Source of the DNA: Butyrivibrio sp. LC3010
GTDB taxonomy: Bacteria; Bacillota; Clostridia; Lachnospirales; Lachnospiraceae
Direction of reading: 5' to 3'
Length of the DNA stretch: 64,000 bases
Assembly: GCF_000424385.1 (NCBI RefSeq)
Contig: NZ_AUJU01000001.1
Span: 186,001 to 250,000, forward strand
Numbering within the stretch: position 1 is the first letter of the stretch; every line of letters starts with the position of its first letter. Below the pieces are notes generated by a model that was not told the DNA's origin, searched no databases, and saw only the letters and a list, made by a program, of their open reading frames with translations. Below are positions 27,401 to 35,804 of the stretch, piece by piece. The position numbers were made by a program, and so were the translations under genes.

Positions 27401-27975
27401 GACTCTGGAAAAAATATATAACTGCAAAAACTACTGATTTTTATATTGATGAGGAGACAGGAGAAACCAGTGTCAGAGATAATCAGACAGTAACTGTTGG
27501 TGGAATTATCTCGGCAAAGACCACAAAATACACCAAGAAAGACCAGCTTATGGCGTTCATATCGCTGGAGGATCTTGTGGGAAGTATTGAGGTTATAGTT
27601 TTTCCTAAGACCTATGAAGGAAATATCGGCAGATTAAATGAGGATGCCAAGGTGTTTATCCAGGGAAGAGTCAGCGCAGAAGAGGATAAAAACGCCAAGC
27701 TCATAGCTTCAAAAATACAGTTGTTTGATGAAGTTCCCAGAACTTTGTGGGTTCAGTTTGAAAATAAGGAAGACTATGCAAAAAATGAAAAACTTCTTGA
27801 AGAAACGCTGCTCTCAACTGTTAAGGGCCCCGGTGCAAGGGATCAGGTCAATGTTTTCCTAAAGGCCACAAAGCAGATCAAAAAATTGTCCCCGTCGCTT
27901 AAAGTAAAGGCTGATGATTCAACACTTTCGGTTCTTGCGGACAAGTTTGGCAAGGAGAACTTAAGGGTTGTTTGA
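24448..27975 (+). CDS. dnaE: DNA polymerase III subunit alpha
   Basis: 1175 aa, full length. C-family replicative polymerase. N-terminal PHP domain starts FAHLHVHTGYSLLDGS; the polymerase palm shows GPGRGSAAGS and PDIDVDFEYERR with the catalytic Asp residues; then the fingers, a helix-hairpin-helix region (ALTSIKGVGRPVIEAI), an OB-fold (TVGGIISAKTTKYTKKDQLM) and a short C-terminal tail. Firmicutes carry this DnaE next to PolC; here it likely extends primers. GAGGAGTAAAC precedes the ATG, inside the leader repeat. Confidence 0.97.
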   Translation: MSFAHLHVHTGYSLLDGSNKVEDYVKRIKELGMTAGAITDHGVMYGVIDFYKLAKKEGIKPIIGCEVYVAPGSRFEKEAGVNENRYYHLVLLAENNKGYENLSHIVSRGFTEGYYYKPRVDHELLEEFHEGIICLSACLAGEVPKAITRGDMDAARAAAKRYDEIFGHGNFFLEMQDHGISEQHAVNSALLTLSKELDIPLVVTNDCHYTYAEDAESHDLLLCIQTGKKVTDEDRMRYEGGQYYVKSEDEMRLLFPYAQEAIDNTQKIADRCNVEIEFGVTKLPHFDVPEGYDSWTYLNKLCLDGLAERYPDDDGTIRKQLDYELSVIQRMGYVDYFLIVWDYINFCRENGIAVGPGRGSAAGSVVSYCIHITNIDPVKYDLLFERFLNPERVSMPDIDVDFEYERRQEVIDYVTRKYGADKVVQIITFGTLQAKGVIRDVARVLDLPYNYGDNLAKMIPGELGMTLGKALEMNAELRGLYETDPQVRHLIDMCKKLEGLPRHTSIHAAGVVICQKPAEDLVPLSRSAEGNLTTQFTMTTIEELGLLKMDFLGLRTLTVIKDAARFANESIGAKPGDDNYIDMDKIDYDDPQVLASIGSGHCEGVFQLESAGMQSFMKELKPQSLEDIIAGISLYRPGPMDFIPKYISGKKDKQNISYAAPQLESILAPTYGCIVYQEQVMQIVQQMGGYTLGRADEVRRAMSKKKQHVMEVERENFVNGNEAEGVPGCKAIGISADVANGIYDSMMDFAKYAFNKSHAACYAVVSMQTAWLKYYFPVEFMAALMTSVIDNQSKVSYYIMTCRNAGIELLPPDINEGYAWFSVARNDSAEDENNVRRTNGRAIRYALTSIKGVGRPVIEAIVRERNAGGTFKSLNDFLSRMEPYGEINKRAVENFIKAGAFDSLGGTRKQMMCVYAKMMDQLHDKNKNSVAGQMSLFDFAPQEVKEQFEIKLPDVGEYQKDMLLEFEKEVLDVYVSGHPLEEYEGLWKKYITAKTTDFYIDEETGETSVRDNQTVTVGGIISAKTTKYTKKDQLMAFISLEDLVGSIEVIVFPKTYEGNIGRLNEDAKVFIQGRVSAEEDKNAKLIASKIQLFDEVPRTLWVQFENKEDYAKNEKLLEETLLSTVKGPGARDQVNVFLKATKQIKKLSPSLKVKADDSTLSVLADKFGKENLRVV

Positions 27976-28011
27976 ATTAATAAAAATATGCTAAATTTAT
28001 GTCGTTCACAA

Positions 28012-28047
28012 TTGCAGATTACTTAGTTTTGCGCTAATATATTAGCG
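28012..28047 (+). promoter_or_regulatory. pfkA promoter with a 16-bp palindromic operator candidate
   Basis: A -35 like TTGCAG (28012-28017), a 17-bp spacer and a -10 TAATAT (28035-28040) precede pfkA. A perfect palindrome, CGCTAATATATTAGCG (28032-28047), covers the -10, which is where a repressor would block RNA polymerase. The promoter match is moderate; the palindrome is exact. Confidence 0.55.
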
Positions 28048-28090
28048 TAAAAAGTGACAAAGAATTATCAATAACGAGGTATTACCTGAT

Positions 28091-29059
28091 ATGGCAAAAG
28101 AAATCAAAACTATTGGAGTACTTACAAGTGGTGGTGATGCACCTGGTATGAACGCTGCTATTCGTGCGGTTGTTCGTAAGGCTCTCGCAAATGGACTTAA
28201 GGTAAAAGGTATTAAGAAGGGATACATGGGACTTCTTAATGAAGAAATTTATGATATGGATCGTAGAAGCGTTGCTGATATTATTCAGCGAGGCGGTACT
28301 ATCCTTGGAACAGCCAGATGTATGGAATTCACAACTGAGGAAGGCCAGAAGAAGGGTGCTGAGATCTGCAGAAAGCACGGCATTGACGGTATGGTCGTAA
28401 TCGGTGGTGACGGCTCTTACAGAGGAGCTCAGAAGCTTTCAGCTCAGGGAATCAATACAATTGGTCTTCCCGGAACAATCGACCTTGATATTGCATGTAC
28501 CGATTATACTATTGGTTTTGATACAGCTATCAACACAGCTATGGACGCTATCGATAAGATCAGAGATACATCATCATCTCATGAGCGTGTAAGTATCGTT
28601 GAGGTTATGGGACGTCATGCAGGATATATTGCTCTTTGGTGTGCAATTGCTAACGGAGCTGATGATATCCTTCTTCCTGAGAAATATGACTACAATGAGC
28701 AGCGTATCATCGATAACATCATCGATAACCGTAAGAAGGGTAAGACACACCACATCATTCTGAATGCTGAAGGTATCGGACATTCAGCTTCTATGGCGCG
28801 TCGTATCGAGGCAGCTACAGGTCTTGAGACCAGAGCTTCTATCCTTGGATACATGCAGCGTGGTGGTAGCCCGACCTGTAAGGATCGTGTTTATGCTTCA
28901 ATGATGGGATGCTATGCAGCAGATATCCTTACTGCAGGTAAGACAAACCGCGTAGTAGCATATAGAAATGGTCAGTTTGTAGACTATGATATCGATGAGG
29001 CTCTTGCAATGAAGAAGTCCATCAACGAGTATCAGTACGAGATCAGTAAGATATTATAA
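28091..29059 (+). CDS. pfkA: ATP-dependent 6-phosphofructokinase
   Basis: 322 aa. Commits glucose to glycolysis by phosphorylating fructose 6-phosphate. Seen: VLTSGGDAPGMNAAIRAVV at the N-terminus; GGDGSYRGA near residue 104, where Gly rather than Asp marks ATP (not pyrophosphate) use; GTIDLDI near 128 with the catalytic Asp; and MGRHAGYIAL. The position after the catalytic Asp is Leu where most enzymes have Asn (TIDND). GAGGTATTACCTGAT precedes the ATG. Monocistronic between a palindromic promoter and a strong terminator. Confidence 0.95.
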   Translation: MAKEIKTIGVLTSGGDAPGMNAAIRAVVRKALANGLKVKGIKKGYMGLLNEEIYDMDRRSVADIIQRGGTILGTARCMEFTTEEGQKKGAEICRKHGIDGMVVIGGDGSYRGAQKLSAQGINTIGLPGTIDLDIACTDYTIGFDTAINTAMDAIDKIRDTSSSHERVSIVEVMGRHAGYIALWCAIANGADDILLPEKYDYNEQRIIDNIIDNRKKGKTHHIILNAEGIGHSASMARRIEAATGLETRASILGYMQRGGSPTCKDRVYASMMGCYAADILTAGKTNRVVAYRNGQFVDYDIDEALAMKKSINEYQYEISKIL

Positions 29060-29094
29060 ATATGAAAGCCTTATGGGCTTTAAAGTACGTAAAA

Positions 29095-29120
29095 GCCTTC
29101 CCCGTTGGGGGAAGGTTTTT
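29095..29120 (+). terminator. pfkA terminator
   Basis: CCTTCCCC pairs with GGGGAAGG around GTTG, followed by TTTTT. It lies between pfkA and the methyltransferase and rules out the extended upstream reading of the latter frame. Confidence 0.9.
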
Positions 29121-29139
29121 CAGTATCATGAGAGGATAT

Positions 29140-29976
29140 ATGATTTCCAGCACAAATAATTCCAGAGTTAAGAAAATAGCAGAATACGCTAAAAAAGCCA
29201 AAGCCAGAAGAGAAGACGGGGTATTTCTGATCGAAGGGATACGTATGCTAAGAGAAGCGCCGACAGATCAGCTTAGAGAAGTTTATGCCACGTCACATTT
29301 TTTATCCAACCTGTCTGCAGACGACAACAATATAATAGAAGAAATACGTTCTGATGACGGTGTGAGCTTTGAAGAAGTATCTGATGATGTGATGCGCAAG
29401 ATGGCTGACACTCAGACACCGCAGGGAGTAATAGCTGTTGTTAAGCAGAAAAAGTGGGATCTTCAGGATATACTTATTGGCAAAGAGAGTGATAGTAATT
29501 CAGAGAATAGTGTGGCATCTCCGCTGATTCTGATACTTGAGAATATACAGGATCCGGGTAATCTCGGTAATATGTTTAGAACAGGCGAAGGCGCAGGAGT
29601 TACCGGAATCATAATGAGCAGTGACATGGCGGACGTATATAATCCAAAGGTTGTGAGATCCACCATGGGAGCTATTTTCAGAGTACCTTTTATTTATGTT
29701 GAATCAGTTCCTGATATAGTTAAGGAGCTCAATGATAAGCATGGAGTGATCAGTTATGCTGCGCATCTTCGTGGCAAAAAGAATTATGATCAGATAGATT
29801 ACCATGGTGCGACTGCGTTTATTATTGGAAATGAAGGAAACGGACTTACGAAGGAAACTGCTGATGCTGCTACGGATTATGTGCTTATCCCTATGCTTGG
29901 GAAGGTTGAATCCATGAATGCGGCAACATCTGCAGCAATTTTAACTTTTGAAGCGGCAAGACAGAGAAGACAATAA
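29140..29976 (+). CDS. TrmH/SpoU-family RNA 2'-O-ribose methyltransferase
   Basis: 278 aa from the ATG at 29140 (AGAGG just upstream); upstream in-frame Met codons fall in or next to the pfkA terminator. N-terminal substrate-binding domain (VKKIAEYAKKAKARREDGVFLIEGIRM region), then the SPOUT knot: LILENIQDPGNLGNMFRT, VRSTMGAIFRVPF and IGNEGNGLTKE with the SAM-binding loop, ending PMLGKVESMNAATSAAIL. Likely methylates 23S rRNA or tRNA. Followed after 11 bp by proC, so the two are probably co-transcribed. Confidence 0.93.
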   Translation: MISSTNNSRVKKIAEYAKKAKARREDGVFLIEGIRMLREAPTDQLREVYATSHFLSNLSADDNNIIEEIRSDDGVSFEEVSDDVMRKMADTQTPQGVIAVVKQKKWDLQDILIGKESDSNSENSVASPLILILENIQDPGNLGNMFRTGEGAGVTGIIMSSDMADVYNPKVVRSTMGAIFRVPFIYVESVPDIVKELNDKHGVISYAAHLRGKKNYDQIDYHGATAFIIGNEGNGLTKETADAATDYVLIPMLGKVESMNAATSAAILTFEAARQRRQ

Positions 29977-29987
29977 GGAGGCAAGGT

Positions 29988-30782
29988 ATGACAATTGGTT
30001 TCATAGGACTTGGAAACATGGCGAAGGCACTGATGGGAGGCATTATCTCCAAAGGGATATTTGATCCGCAGGATATAATAGGCTCTGATCCGATGGAAGC
30101 AGCAAGAGAAAGCGCTGCAGGCAAGTTCGGGATACAGATACGTGACAACAATTCAGATGTTGCTAAGGATGCAGACATAATACTTCTTGCAGTAAAACCT
30201 CAGTTTTTAAAGGTTGCAATAGCAGACATCATGGATGATATCAATGACAGTAAGCTGATAATCAGTATTGCTGCGGGTAAGAGCCTCGAATGGATTGCTA
30301 AGGAATTCGAAAAGCCTGTAAAGATTATAAGAGTTATGCCCAATACTCCTGCGCTTGTTGGCGAAGGATGTGCAGCAGTATGTCCCAACAATCTTTGCAG
30401 TGATGAAGACCTGAATGTGGCTCTTGAAATATTAAGAAGCTGCGGAACAGCAAACGTTGTTACTGAGAATCTGATGGATGTGGTAACAGGCGTAAGCGGA
30501 TCATCACCTGCTTATGTATTTCTTTTTATCGAAGCCATGGCAGATGCTGCAGTACTTGGCGGAATGCCCAGAAAGCAGGCCTATGAATTTGCTGCGCAGG
30601 CTGTACTTGGAAGTGCCAAGATGGTACTTGAGACAGGAAAGCATCCGGGTGAGCTGAAGGATATGGTTTGTTCACCTGCAGGAACCACTATCGAAGCAGT
30701 AAAAGTAATGGAAGAAGCCGGCTTCAGGGGCATAATGATGGATGCGGTTCAGGCTGCTATAGAAAGAAGCAAAGAGCTGTAA
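29988..30782 (+). CDS. proC: Pyrroline-5-carboxylate reductase
   Basis: 264 aa, standard length. Final step of proline synthesis, NAD(P)H-dependent. Seen: IGFIGLGNMAKALMGGI Rossmann start, LAVKPQ, IRVMPNTPALVGEG, TGVSGSSPAY and the C-terminal DMVCSPAGTTIEAVKVMEE signature with the ProC consensus. AAGGAGGCAAGGT precedes the ATG. Second gene of a two-gene unit with the RNA methyltransferase, ended by the terminator at 30866. Confidence 0.96.
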   Translation: MTIGFIGLGNMAKALMGGIISKGIFDPQDIIGSDPMEAARESAAGKFGIQIRDNNSDVAKDADIILLAVKPQFLKVAIADIMDDINDSKLIISIAAGKSLEWIAKEFEKPVKIIRVMPNTPALVGEGCAAVCPNNLCSDEDLNVALEILRSCGTANVVTENLMDVVTGVSGSSPAYVFLFIEAMADAAVLGGMPRKQAYEFAAQAVLGSAKMVLETGKHPGELKDMVCSPAGTTIEAVKVMEEAGFRGIMMDAVQAAIERSKEL

Positions 30783-30865
30783 AAAATATCCAAAATTGCA
30801 AACGGTATTTGGTTAATTTTTTCTGTGAAAAAGAATGAAACAAATTTGAAACGCAGTAATGACAA

Positions 30866-30895
30866 GGACTCCCTAAATTCCAGGGAGTCTTTTTT
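30866..30895 (+). terminator. proC terminator
   Basis: GACTCCCT pairs with AGGGAGTC around AAATTCC, followed by TTTTTT. Confidence 0.92.
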
Positions 30896-30915
30896 ACGAT
30901 TATTTTGCTCATTAT

Positions 30916-30944
30916 TTGACAAAAAAACATATATTTGTTACAAT
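30916..30944 (+). promoter_or_regulatory. Sigma-A type promoter of the cell-wall hydrolase gene
   Basis: Perfect -35 TTGACA (30916-30921), 17-bp spacer, -10 TACAAT (30939-30944). The start codon lies about 57 bp further on. Confidence 0.85.
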
Positions 30945-31000
30945 CGTGGAGTGTTTTGTTTTAACAATTTGTAACAATTTTAAAAAGGAAGCAAAAAATC

Positions 31001-32152
31001 ATGAGAAAAGCAGGCACGTTAATGCAGATAGCTTTAGGTTTGGCAATGGCAACAACATTGCTTGGAACAACTAACTGCAAAACCGTACAGGCGAGAACAT
31101 CAAGTATCTTGACAAGCAACGACGTTGGAGTAGGTAATCTTTTGAATCCGACAGAAGTTACTGATATATCGGATGAAGATGTAGAAAAGGCCCATGACTT
31201 CGCCATGCTCATCAATGATGAGGTTATGGATGAAGAAGAGTTCGAAGAAGACGAGATGGAAGCAACAGATTCTTCAAAACTCGTAATGGCTAATGTATCT
31301 CAGGTTATGAATATCCGTATTTCACCTGATGATGATTCTGAGAAGGTCGGAGTTCTTTACAAGGACTGTGGTGGTAAGATTATCGAACAGCAGGATGGAT
31401 GGACTAAGCTCCAGTCAGGCGATGTTATCGGATGGGCTAAGGATGATTACCTTCTCTTTGGAGAGGAAGCTGAAGCACTTGCACAGGAAGTAGGAGTTCA
31501 GCTTGTTACAAGTAAATGTGATGCTCTTCGCATTCGAGCTGAGGCCAGTGAGGACGCTGAAGTTCTGGGTGTCATTACAGACGATAGCTTTGTTGATATG
31601 GTTGAGGACGCCGGTGATGGCTGGATAGCTGTTGATTACAATGACCAGACAGGTTATGTACAGGCTGATTATGTGGCAACAGACTTCAGAATCGATGAAG
31701 GCGAGACCATGGAAGCCATTGAAGAGAGAGAAGCTGAGGAAGCTAAGAAGAAGGCTGAGGAAGAAGCTAAAAAGGCTGCAGCCAAGCTTACACAGAATAC
31801 AGGAGCTGTATCAGCATCAACGGATGAAGCAAGACTTCTCGCTGCACTTATTTATTGCGAAGCAGGTAATCAGTCATATGAAGGTAAGCTTGCTGTAGGT
31901 GCTGTTGTTATGAACCGTGTGAAGAGTGGTGCTTATGCCGGAACAATCCCCGGAGTTATCTATGCATCAGGACAGTTTACACCTGCGCTCAACGGATCTG
32001 TTGACAGAGTATATGCGGGCAATATTCCTGACAGCTGTATACAGGCTGCCAATGCCGCACTTGCAGGAGAGACAACCTGCGGAACTGCTACTCACTTCAG
32101 ACGTGCAGGCGGACATGATGGACAGGTTATCGGAGCCCACGTTTTCTGGTAA
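31001..32152 (+). CDS. Secreted cell-wall hydrolase with two SH3 domains (Hydrolase_2 / SleB family)
   Basis: 383 aa. Signal peptide at residues 1 to about 31 (MRKAGTLMQIALGLAMATTL then CKTVQA). Two bacterial SH3 domains (about 95-142, starting SQVMNIRIS, and about 170-226, SKCDALRIRAE) bind cell wall. An Ala/Glu/Lys-rich coiled linker (about 235-265) leads to a Hydrolase_2 domain (PF07486; LLAALIYCEAGNQSYEGKLAVGAVVMNR to the C-terminus), the fold of the spore cortex enzyme SleB, with the catalytic Glu in YCEAGNQ. AAAAAGGAAGC lies before the ATG. Acts on peptidoglycan outside the cell; growth or division role likely since no sporulation genes are near. Confidence 0.9.
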   Translation: MRKAGTLMQIALGLAMATTLLGTTNCKTVQARTSSILTSNDVGVGNLLNPTEVTDISDEDVEKAHDFAMLINDEVMDEEEFEEDEMEATDSSKLVMANVSQVMNIRISPDDDSEKVGVLYKDCGGKIIEQQDGWTKLQSGDVIGWAKDDYLLFGEEAEALAQEVGVQLVTSKCDALRIRAEASEDAEVLGVITDDSFVDMVEDAGDGWIAVDYNDQTGYVQADYVATDFRIDEGETMEAIEEREAEEAKKKAEEEAKKAAAKLTQNTGAVSASTDEARLLAALIYCEAGNQSYEGKLAVGAVVMNRVKSGAYAGTIPGVIYASGQFTPALNGSVDRVYAGNIPDSCIQAANAALAGETTCGTATHFRRAGGHDGQVIGAHVFW

Positions 32153-32185
32153 TAGTATTTTTTAAATATATTTTGTGTTAAAATA

Positions 32186-32222
32186 AAGCCTGATTGCAGA
32201 TTTTATCTGTGGTCAGGCTTAA
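32186..32222. terminator. Hairpin between the hydrolase and OTC genes
   Basis: AAGCCTGA pairs with TCAGGCTT, with an inner CAGA/TCTG stem. The plus strand lacks a good T run (AAATTATAATT follows), while on the minus strand TTTATTTTA follows, so it is a weak terminator for the hydrolase transcript. Confidence 0.5.
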
Positions 32223-32268
32223 ATTATAATTACTGTAAAAGTTTATTGCATAAAGGGGAGGTTGTATC

Positions 32269-33258
32269 ATGGCGGTTGATTTACACGGAAAAGATTTTCT
32301 TAAGCTCTTGGATTTTAAACCTGAAGAGATTGAGTATCTGCTTGATCTTGCGGAAGAGTTTAAGCAAAAGAAAAAGAACGGAATTTTACACGATGAGTAT
32401 CGGGGAAAAAATGTAGCACTTATTTTTGAAAAGACCAGCACCAGAACAAGATGCTCGTTTGAAGTGGCTGCCCACGATCTCGGAATGGGTACAACTTACC
32501 TTGACCCCTCGGGTTCACAGATTGGTAAGAAGGAGAGTATTGCAGATACTGCCCGTGTGCTCTCAAGCATGTATGATGGAATCGAATACAGAGGTTTTGA
32601 ACAGACAATAGTTGAGACCCTTGCAAAGTATTCAAAAGTACCGGTATGGAATGGACTCACGAATGAATTCCATCCTACACAGATGCTTGCTGATCTTCTG
32701 ACAATCCGTGAACACTTTGGAAAGCTTAAAGGGATTCACATGGTTTATATGGGGGATGCAAGATACAATACAGGTAATTCCCTGATGGTTGCCTGTGCAA
32801 AGATGGGTATGCATTTTACAACCTGTGCACCCAAAAAGTACTGGCAGAATGAAGAACTTGTAAATACCTGCAGAGAGATAGCAAAGGAAACAGGCGCAGT
32901 AATTGAACTCTGCGAGGATCCGATGGAAGCAACCAAGGGTGCTGACGTAATCTCAACTGATGTATGGGTTTCAATGGGTGAACCTGACGAAGTATGGGAA
33001 GAGAGAATAACTGATCTCAAGGCCTATGCCGTAACAGCAGAGATTATGAAAAATGCAGGAGACCAGGCGGTATTCATGCATTGCCTTCCGGCTTTCCATG
33101 ATCTGGGAACAGGTATAGGTATGAAGATAAAGGAAAAATTTGGACTTAACGAGATGGAGGTTACTGATGAAGTTTTCGAATCTCCTCAGTCCATAGTATT
33201 CCAGGAAGCGGAGAACCGCATGCATACAATTAAGGCGGTTATGTACGCAACAATATAA
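32269..33258 (+). CDS. argF: Ornithine carbamoyltransferase
   Basis: 329 aa. Converts ornithine and carbamoyl phosphate to citrulline (biosynthetic ArgF) or the reverse (catabolic ArcB). Seen: [11 protein letters not shown] carbamoyl-phosphate loop, [11 protein letters not shown], and [10 protein letters not shown] near residue 270. The N-terminus ([21 protein letters not shown]) is of the enterobacterial ArgI/ArcB type. AGGGGAGGTTGTATC precedes the ATG. No other arg or arc gene is adjacent; arcC is 21 kb away on the other strand, so the direction of the reaction is not settled. Confidence 0.95.
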   Translation: MAVDLHGKDFLKLLDFKPEEIEYLLDLAEEFKQKKKNGILHDEYRGKNVALIFEKTSTRTRCSFEVAAHDLGMGTTYLDPSGSQIGKKESIADTARVLSSMYDGIEYRGFEQTIVETLAKYSKVPVWNGLTNEFHPTQMLADLLTIREHFGKLKGIHMVYMGDARYNTGNSLMVACAKMGMHFTTCAPKKYWQNEELVNTCREIAKETGAVIELCEDPMEATKGADVISTDVWVSMGEPDEVWEERITDLKAYAVTAEIMKNAGDQAVFMHCLPAFHDLGTGIGMKIKEKFGLNEMEVTDEVFESPQSIVFQEAENRMHTIKAVMYATI

Positions 33259-33275
33259 AAGAGGGTTTTTTATAA

Positions 33276-34202
33276 ATGCTAAGTAAGGAAGCAATCAGTG
33301 CGGCGCTTACCACTGAATGGATGGCAAGAAATCTGGAATTTCATCCTGTAATAGATTCGACTAATAATGTGGCTAAGGCAGCAGGGGTAGAGGATAAGCC
33401 ATCGGGATATCTGGTGGTGGCAGACAAACAGGAAGCCGGACGGGGGAGCAGAGGCAGAAGCTGGGACAGCCCGGCTGGTAACAACGTTTTCATGAGCCTT
33501 ATGGTTCGCCCCGGAATACCAATGGACAAGGTATCAGGACTTACTCTTGTTATGGCTCTTTCCATATCCCAGGGAATAGATGAAGTGATCAGCGGGGTAA
33601 AAGACAGCTGTGAAATAATATCTCAATCTGAAAATTGCAGAGATGATGTAGCCTCGGCAAATGGAATAAGTGAAGATGACTCTAAAGAATCTCCATTAGA
33701 TACTGGGAGTGGATACAGGACAGGAATTAAGTGGCCTAATGACATTGTACTGAATAAAAGAAAAACCTGCGGAATTCTTACCGAGCTGCATATGATGCCT
33801 GAACAAAATGATTATTTTGTTGTTATAGGTGTAGGAATAAATGTGAATCAGCCAAGGGAATTATTCCCCGAAGAAATTCAAAGCACCGCCGGTTCGATTT
33901 TATCAGAGACCGGAAAAAGAATCGACAGATCTGAGCTGATCGCTTTATGTATGAAGCATTTTGAAAAAAATTATGAGCAGTATATAGATGCTCAGAACCT
34001 TGCACCTTTGAGAGAGCAATACGAGGAACGTCTTATCAATATCGGAAAAGAAGTCCGGGTATTGGATCCAAAGGGAGAATATGAAGCAAAGTCCCTGGGA
34101 GTGACTGATGAGGGTGCACTCATAATAATCAGGTCCGATGGGAAAAGAGAAGAGATAAATGCCGGAGAAGTCAGTATACGAGGACTTTACGGATATGTGT
34201 AA
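33276..34202 (+). CDS. birA: Biotin--[acetyl-CoA carboxylase] ligase
   Basis: 308 aa. Activates biotin with ATP and attaches it to carboxylase carrier domains. Seen: DSTNNVAK, then ADKQEAGRGSRGRSWDSP (the biotinyl-adenylate loop), KWPNDIVLN near residue 152, GVGINVNQ and a C-terminal SH3-like domain. It lacks the N-terminal helix-turn-helix of the repressor form, so it is a ligase only. An acidic, polar insert of about 40 residues (about 107-146) lies just before KWPND and is not part of the usual fold. Starts 17 bp after argF; GAGGG upstream. Confidence 0.93.
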   Translation: MLSKEAISAALTTEWMARNLEFHPVIDSTNNVAKAAGVEDKPSGYLVVADKQEAGRGSRGRSWDSPAGNNVFMSLMVRPGIPMDKVSGLTLVMALSISQGIDEVISGVKDSCEIISQSENCRDDVASANGISEDDSKESPLDTGSGYRTGIKWPNDIVLNKRKTCGILTELHMMPEQNDYFVVIGVGINVNQPRELFPEEIQSTAGSILSETGKRIDRSELIALCMKHFEKNYEQYIDAQNLAPLREQYEERLINIGKEVRVLDPKGEYEAKSLGVTDEGALIIIRSDGKREEINAGEVSIRGLYGYV

Positions 34203-34232
34203 AAATATGAATGATAATACACGGAGGGTTAC

Positions 34233-35042
34233 ATGCTTTTAGCTGTAGATGTAGGAAATACTAATATCGTATTTGGTGTCTTAAAGGGCAAAAACATAGT
34301 GGGATCATTTCGTATGATGTCGCAGACCGCCCACACTTCTGATGAATATGGTAACAATATTATCGCCATGCTCAGAAATAACGGGATCGACAAGGATGAG
34401 ATCAATGGAATTATCATTTCAAGTGTAGTTCCGAACGTAATGTATGCACTTGTTAATTCCATGATCAAATATCTTGGTAAAAAGCCATACATTGTTGGAC
34501 CTGGTATAAAAACAGGAATTAGAATTCTTACTAAAAATCCTAATGAAGTCGGACCGGATCTGGTTGTTGGCGCAGTAGCTGCTCACGAGTTATATGGCGG
34601 TCCTGCAATAGTAATTGATTTTGGAACAGCGACCACATATGTGCTTATCAATGAGAACGGGGATTTCGTAGCAGGTGTAGTGAGCCCCGGAATCAGAATA
34701 TCTGCCAAGGCACTTTGGGAGGACACAGCAAAGCTCCCGGAAATTGAGATAAGGAAGCCTGAAAGTATTCTTGCTCAGGAGACGATCAGTTCAATGCAGG
34801 CAGGACTTGTATATGGACAGATTGGACAGACTAAGTACATCATAAATGAGATGAAACGCGAGTCAGGATTTAAAGATGCCAAGGTCATCGCCACCGGCGG
34901 TCTGGGAAGACTTATTTCAGATGAGTGCGATGAAATTGATATTTATGATAACAACCTTCTTATTCAGGGACTCAGAATTATTTATGATAAGAATAAGAGG
35001 ATAAAGCCTAAAAATGATGAGTTTGAGAATACAGAACATTGA
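34233..35042 (+). CDS. coaX: Type III pantothenate kinase
   Basis: 269 aa. First step of coenzyme A synthesis in many Firmicutes. Seen: MLLAVDVGNTNIVFGV (phosphate loop), the segment from VGPDLVVGAVAAHELYGGPA to IDFGTATTYVLI, and ATGGLGRLIS. ACGGAGGGTTAC precedes the ATG. Follows birA by 30 bp; the birA-coaX order is common in Clostridia and suggests a cofactor operon. Confidence 0.96.
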   Translation: MLLAVDVGNTNIVFGVLKGKNIVGSFRMMSQTAHTSDEYGNNIIAMLRNNGIDKDEINGIIISSVVPNVMYALVNSMIKYLGKKPYIVGPGIKTGIRILTKNPNEVGPDLVVGAVAAHELYGGPAIVIDFGTATTYVLINENGDFVAGVVSPGIRISAKALWEDTAKLPEIEIRKPESILAQETISSMQAGLVYGQIGQTKYIINEMKRESGFKDAKVIATGGLGRLISDECDEIDIYDNNLLIQGLRIIYDKNKRIKPKNDEFENTEH

Positions 35043-35086
35043 TCCGGGAATGTAGGATGCGGGTTAAAAAAGAGGAATATCGTTAA

Positions 35087-35662
35087 ATGAGTAATAAAGA
35101 AGATAAAGAAACAAGAAAAGTTTTTAGTGAAGAGGTGCGCCCCGGTGATGAAGAGAAGCTTCACTCTGATACCCTTGATGCGGACAGATCACAGGGAAGA
35201 CGCCTTATCATAAATAAGGAGACCGGGAAAATCACAAATGCTGAGACCGGAGAAGAGGTTTCAGATATTCAGGTTGTGACTGAGGATGGATCTCTTGGCA
35301 GCGTATCTGCAGGTGGAAGAATTATTCTCTGCGGAGCAAATGCCTATGAGATGAAGTACTACTTTAATCCTCTTTTCAAAAAGATTCCCGAAAGCATACA
35401 GAAGGAACTCCATATCATAAGTGTTCTTTTCACACAGGAAGCCGGTGGAATTTTCACAATCGAATTTGAAGATGACGGCACGATAACCATGGAAACCACC
35501 AGAACCGAAGAGGATATCACTTATGATGAAATAAGTGCGGGCCTGCTAATCGGAGAAGTGAGAAGACAGAGACAGGATCTGTTCGAGGCATTGCAGATGT
35601 ATTACAGAGCAATGATCCTTCATGAGGATATGAGCGATATCTTAAGCGAAGAAGATGAATAA
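35087..35662 (+). CDS. Conserved hypothetical protein upstream of dusB (possibly DUF6145-like)
   Basis: 191 aa, soluble, acidic, no signal peptide. N-terminal 60 residues are polar and probably disordered (NKETGKITNAETGEE). The C-terminal part has the core IILCGANAYEMKYYFNP and KELHIISVLFTQEAGGIFTIEF. I recall this pattern from a Lachnospiraceae family called DUF6145, usually beside dusB, but cannot verify. It lies 44 bp after coaX and 142 bp before dusB. Function unknown. Confidence 0.7.
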   Translation: MSNKEDKETRKVFSEEVRPGDEEKLHSDTLDADRSQGRRLIINKETGKITNAETGEEVSDIQVVTEDGSLGSVSAGGRIILCGANAYEMKYYFNPLFKKIPESIQKELHIISVLFTQEAGGIFTIEFEDDGTITMETTRTEEDITYDEISAGLLIGEVRRQRQDLFEALQMYYRAMILHEDMSDILSEEDE

Positions 35663-35804
35663 GAAAACAGATTAAATAATTTGCAGTACACTGACAGTTT
35701 ATCAGATTTTTGAATTCTATCAGGAATTTGGGAATCGTAATGGAGTAGTGCCTCGCAAAGTGAGGGTAATATCCAGGGTAAAATGAGCTTGGAAGGATTT
35801 AGAT

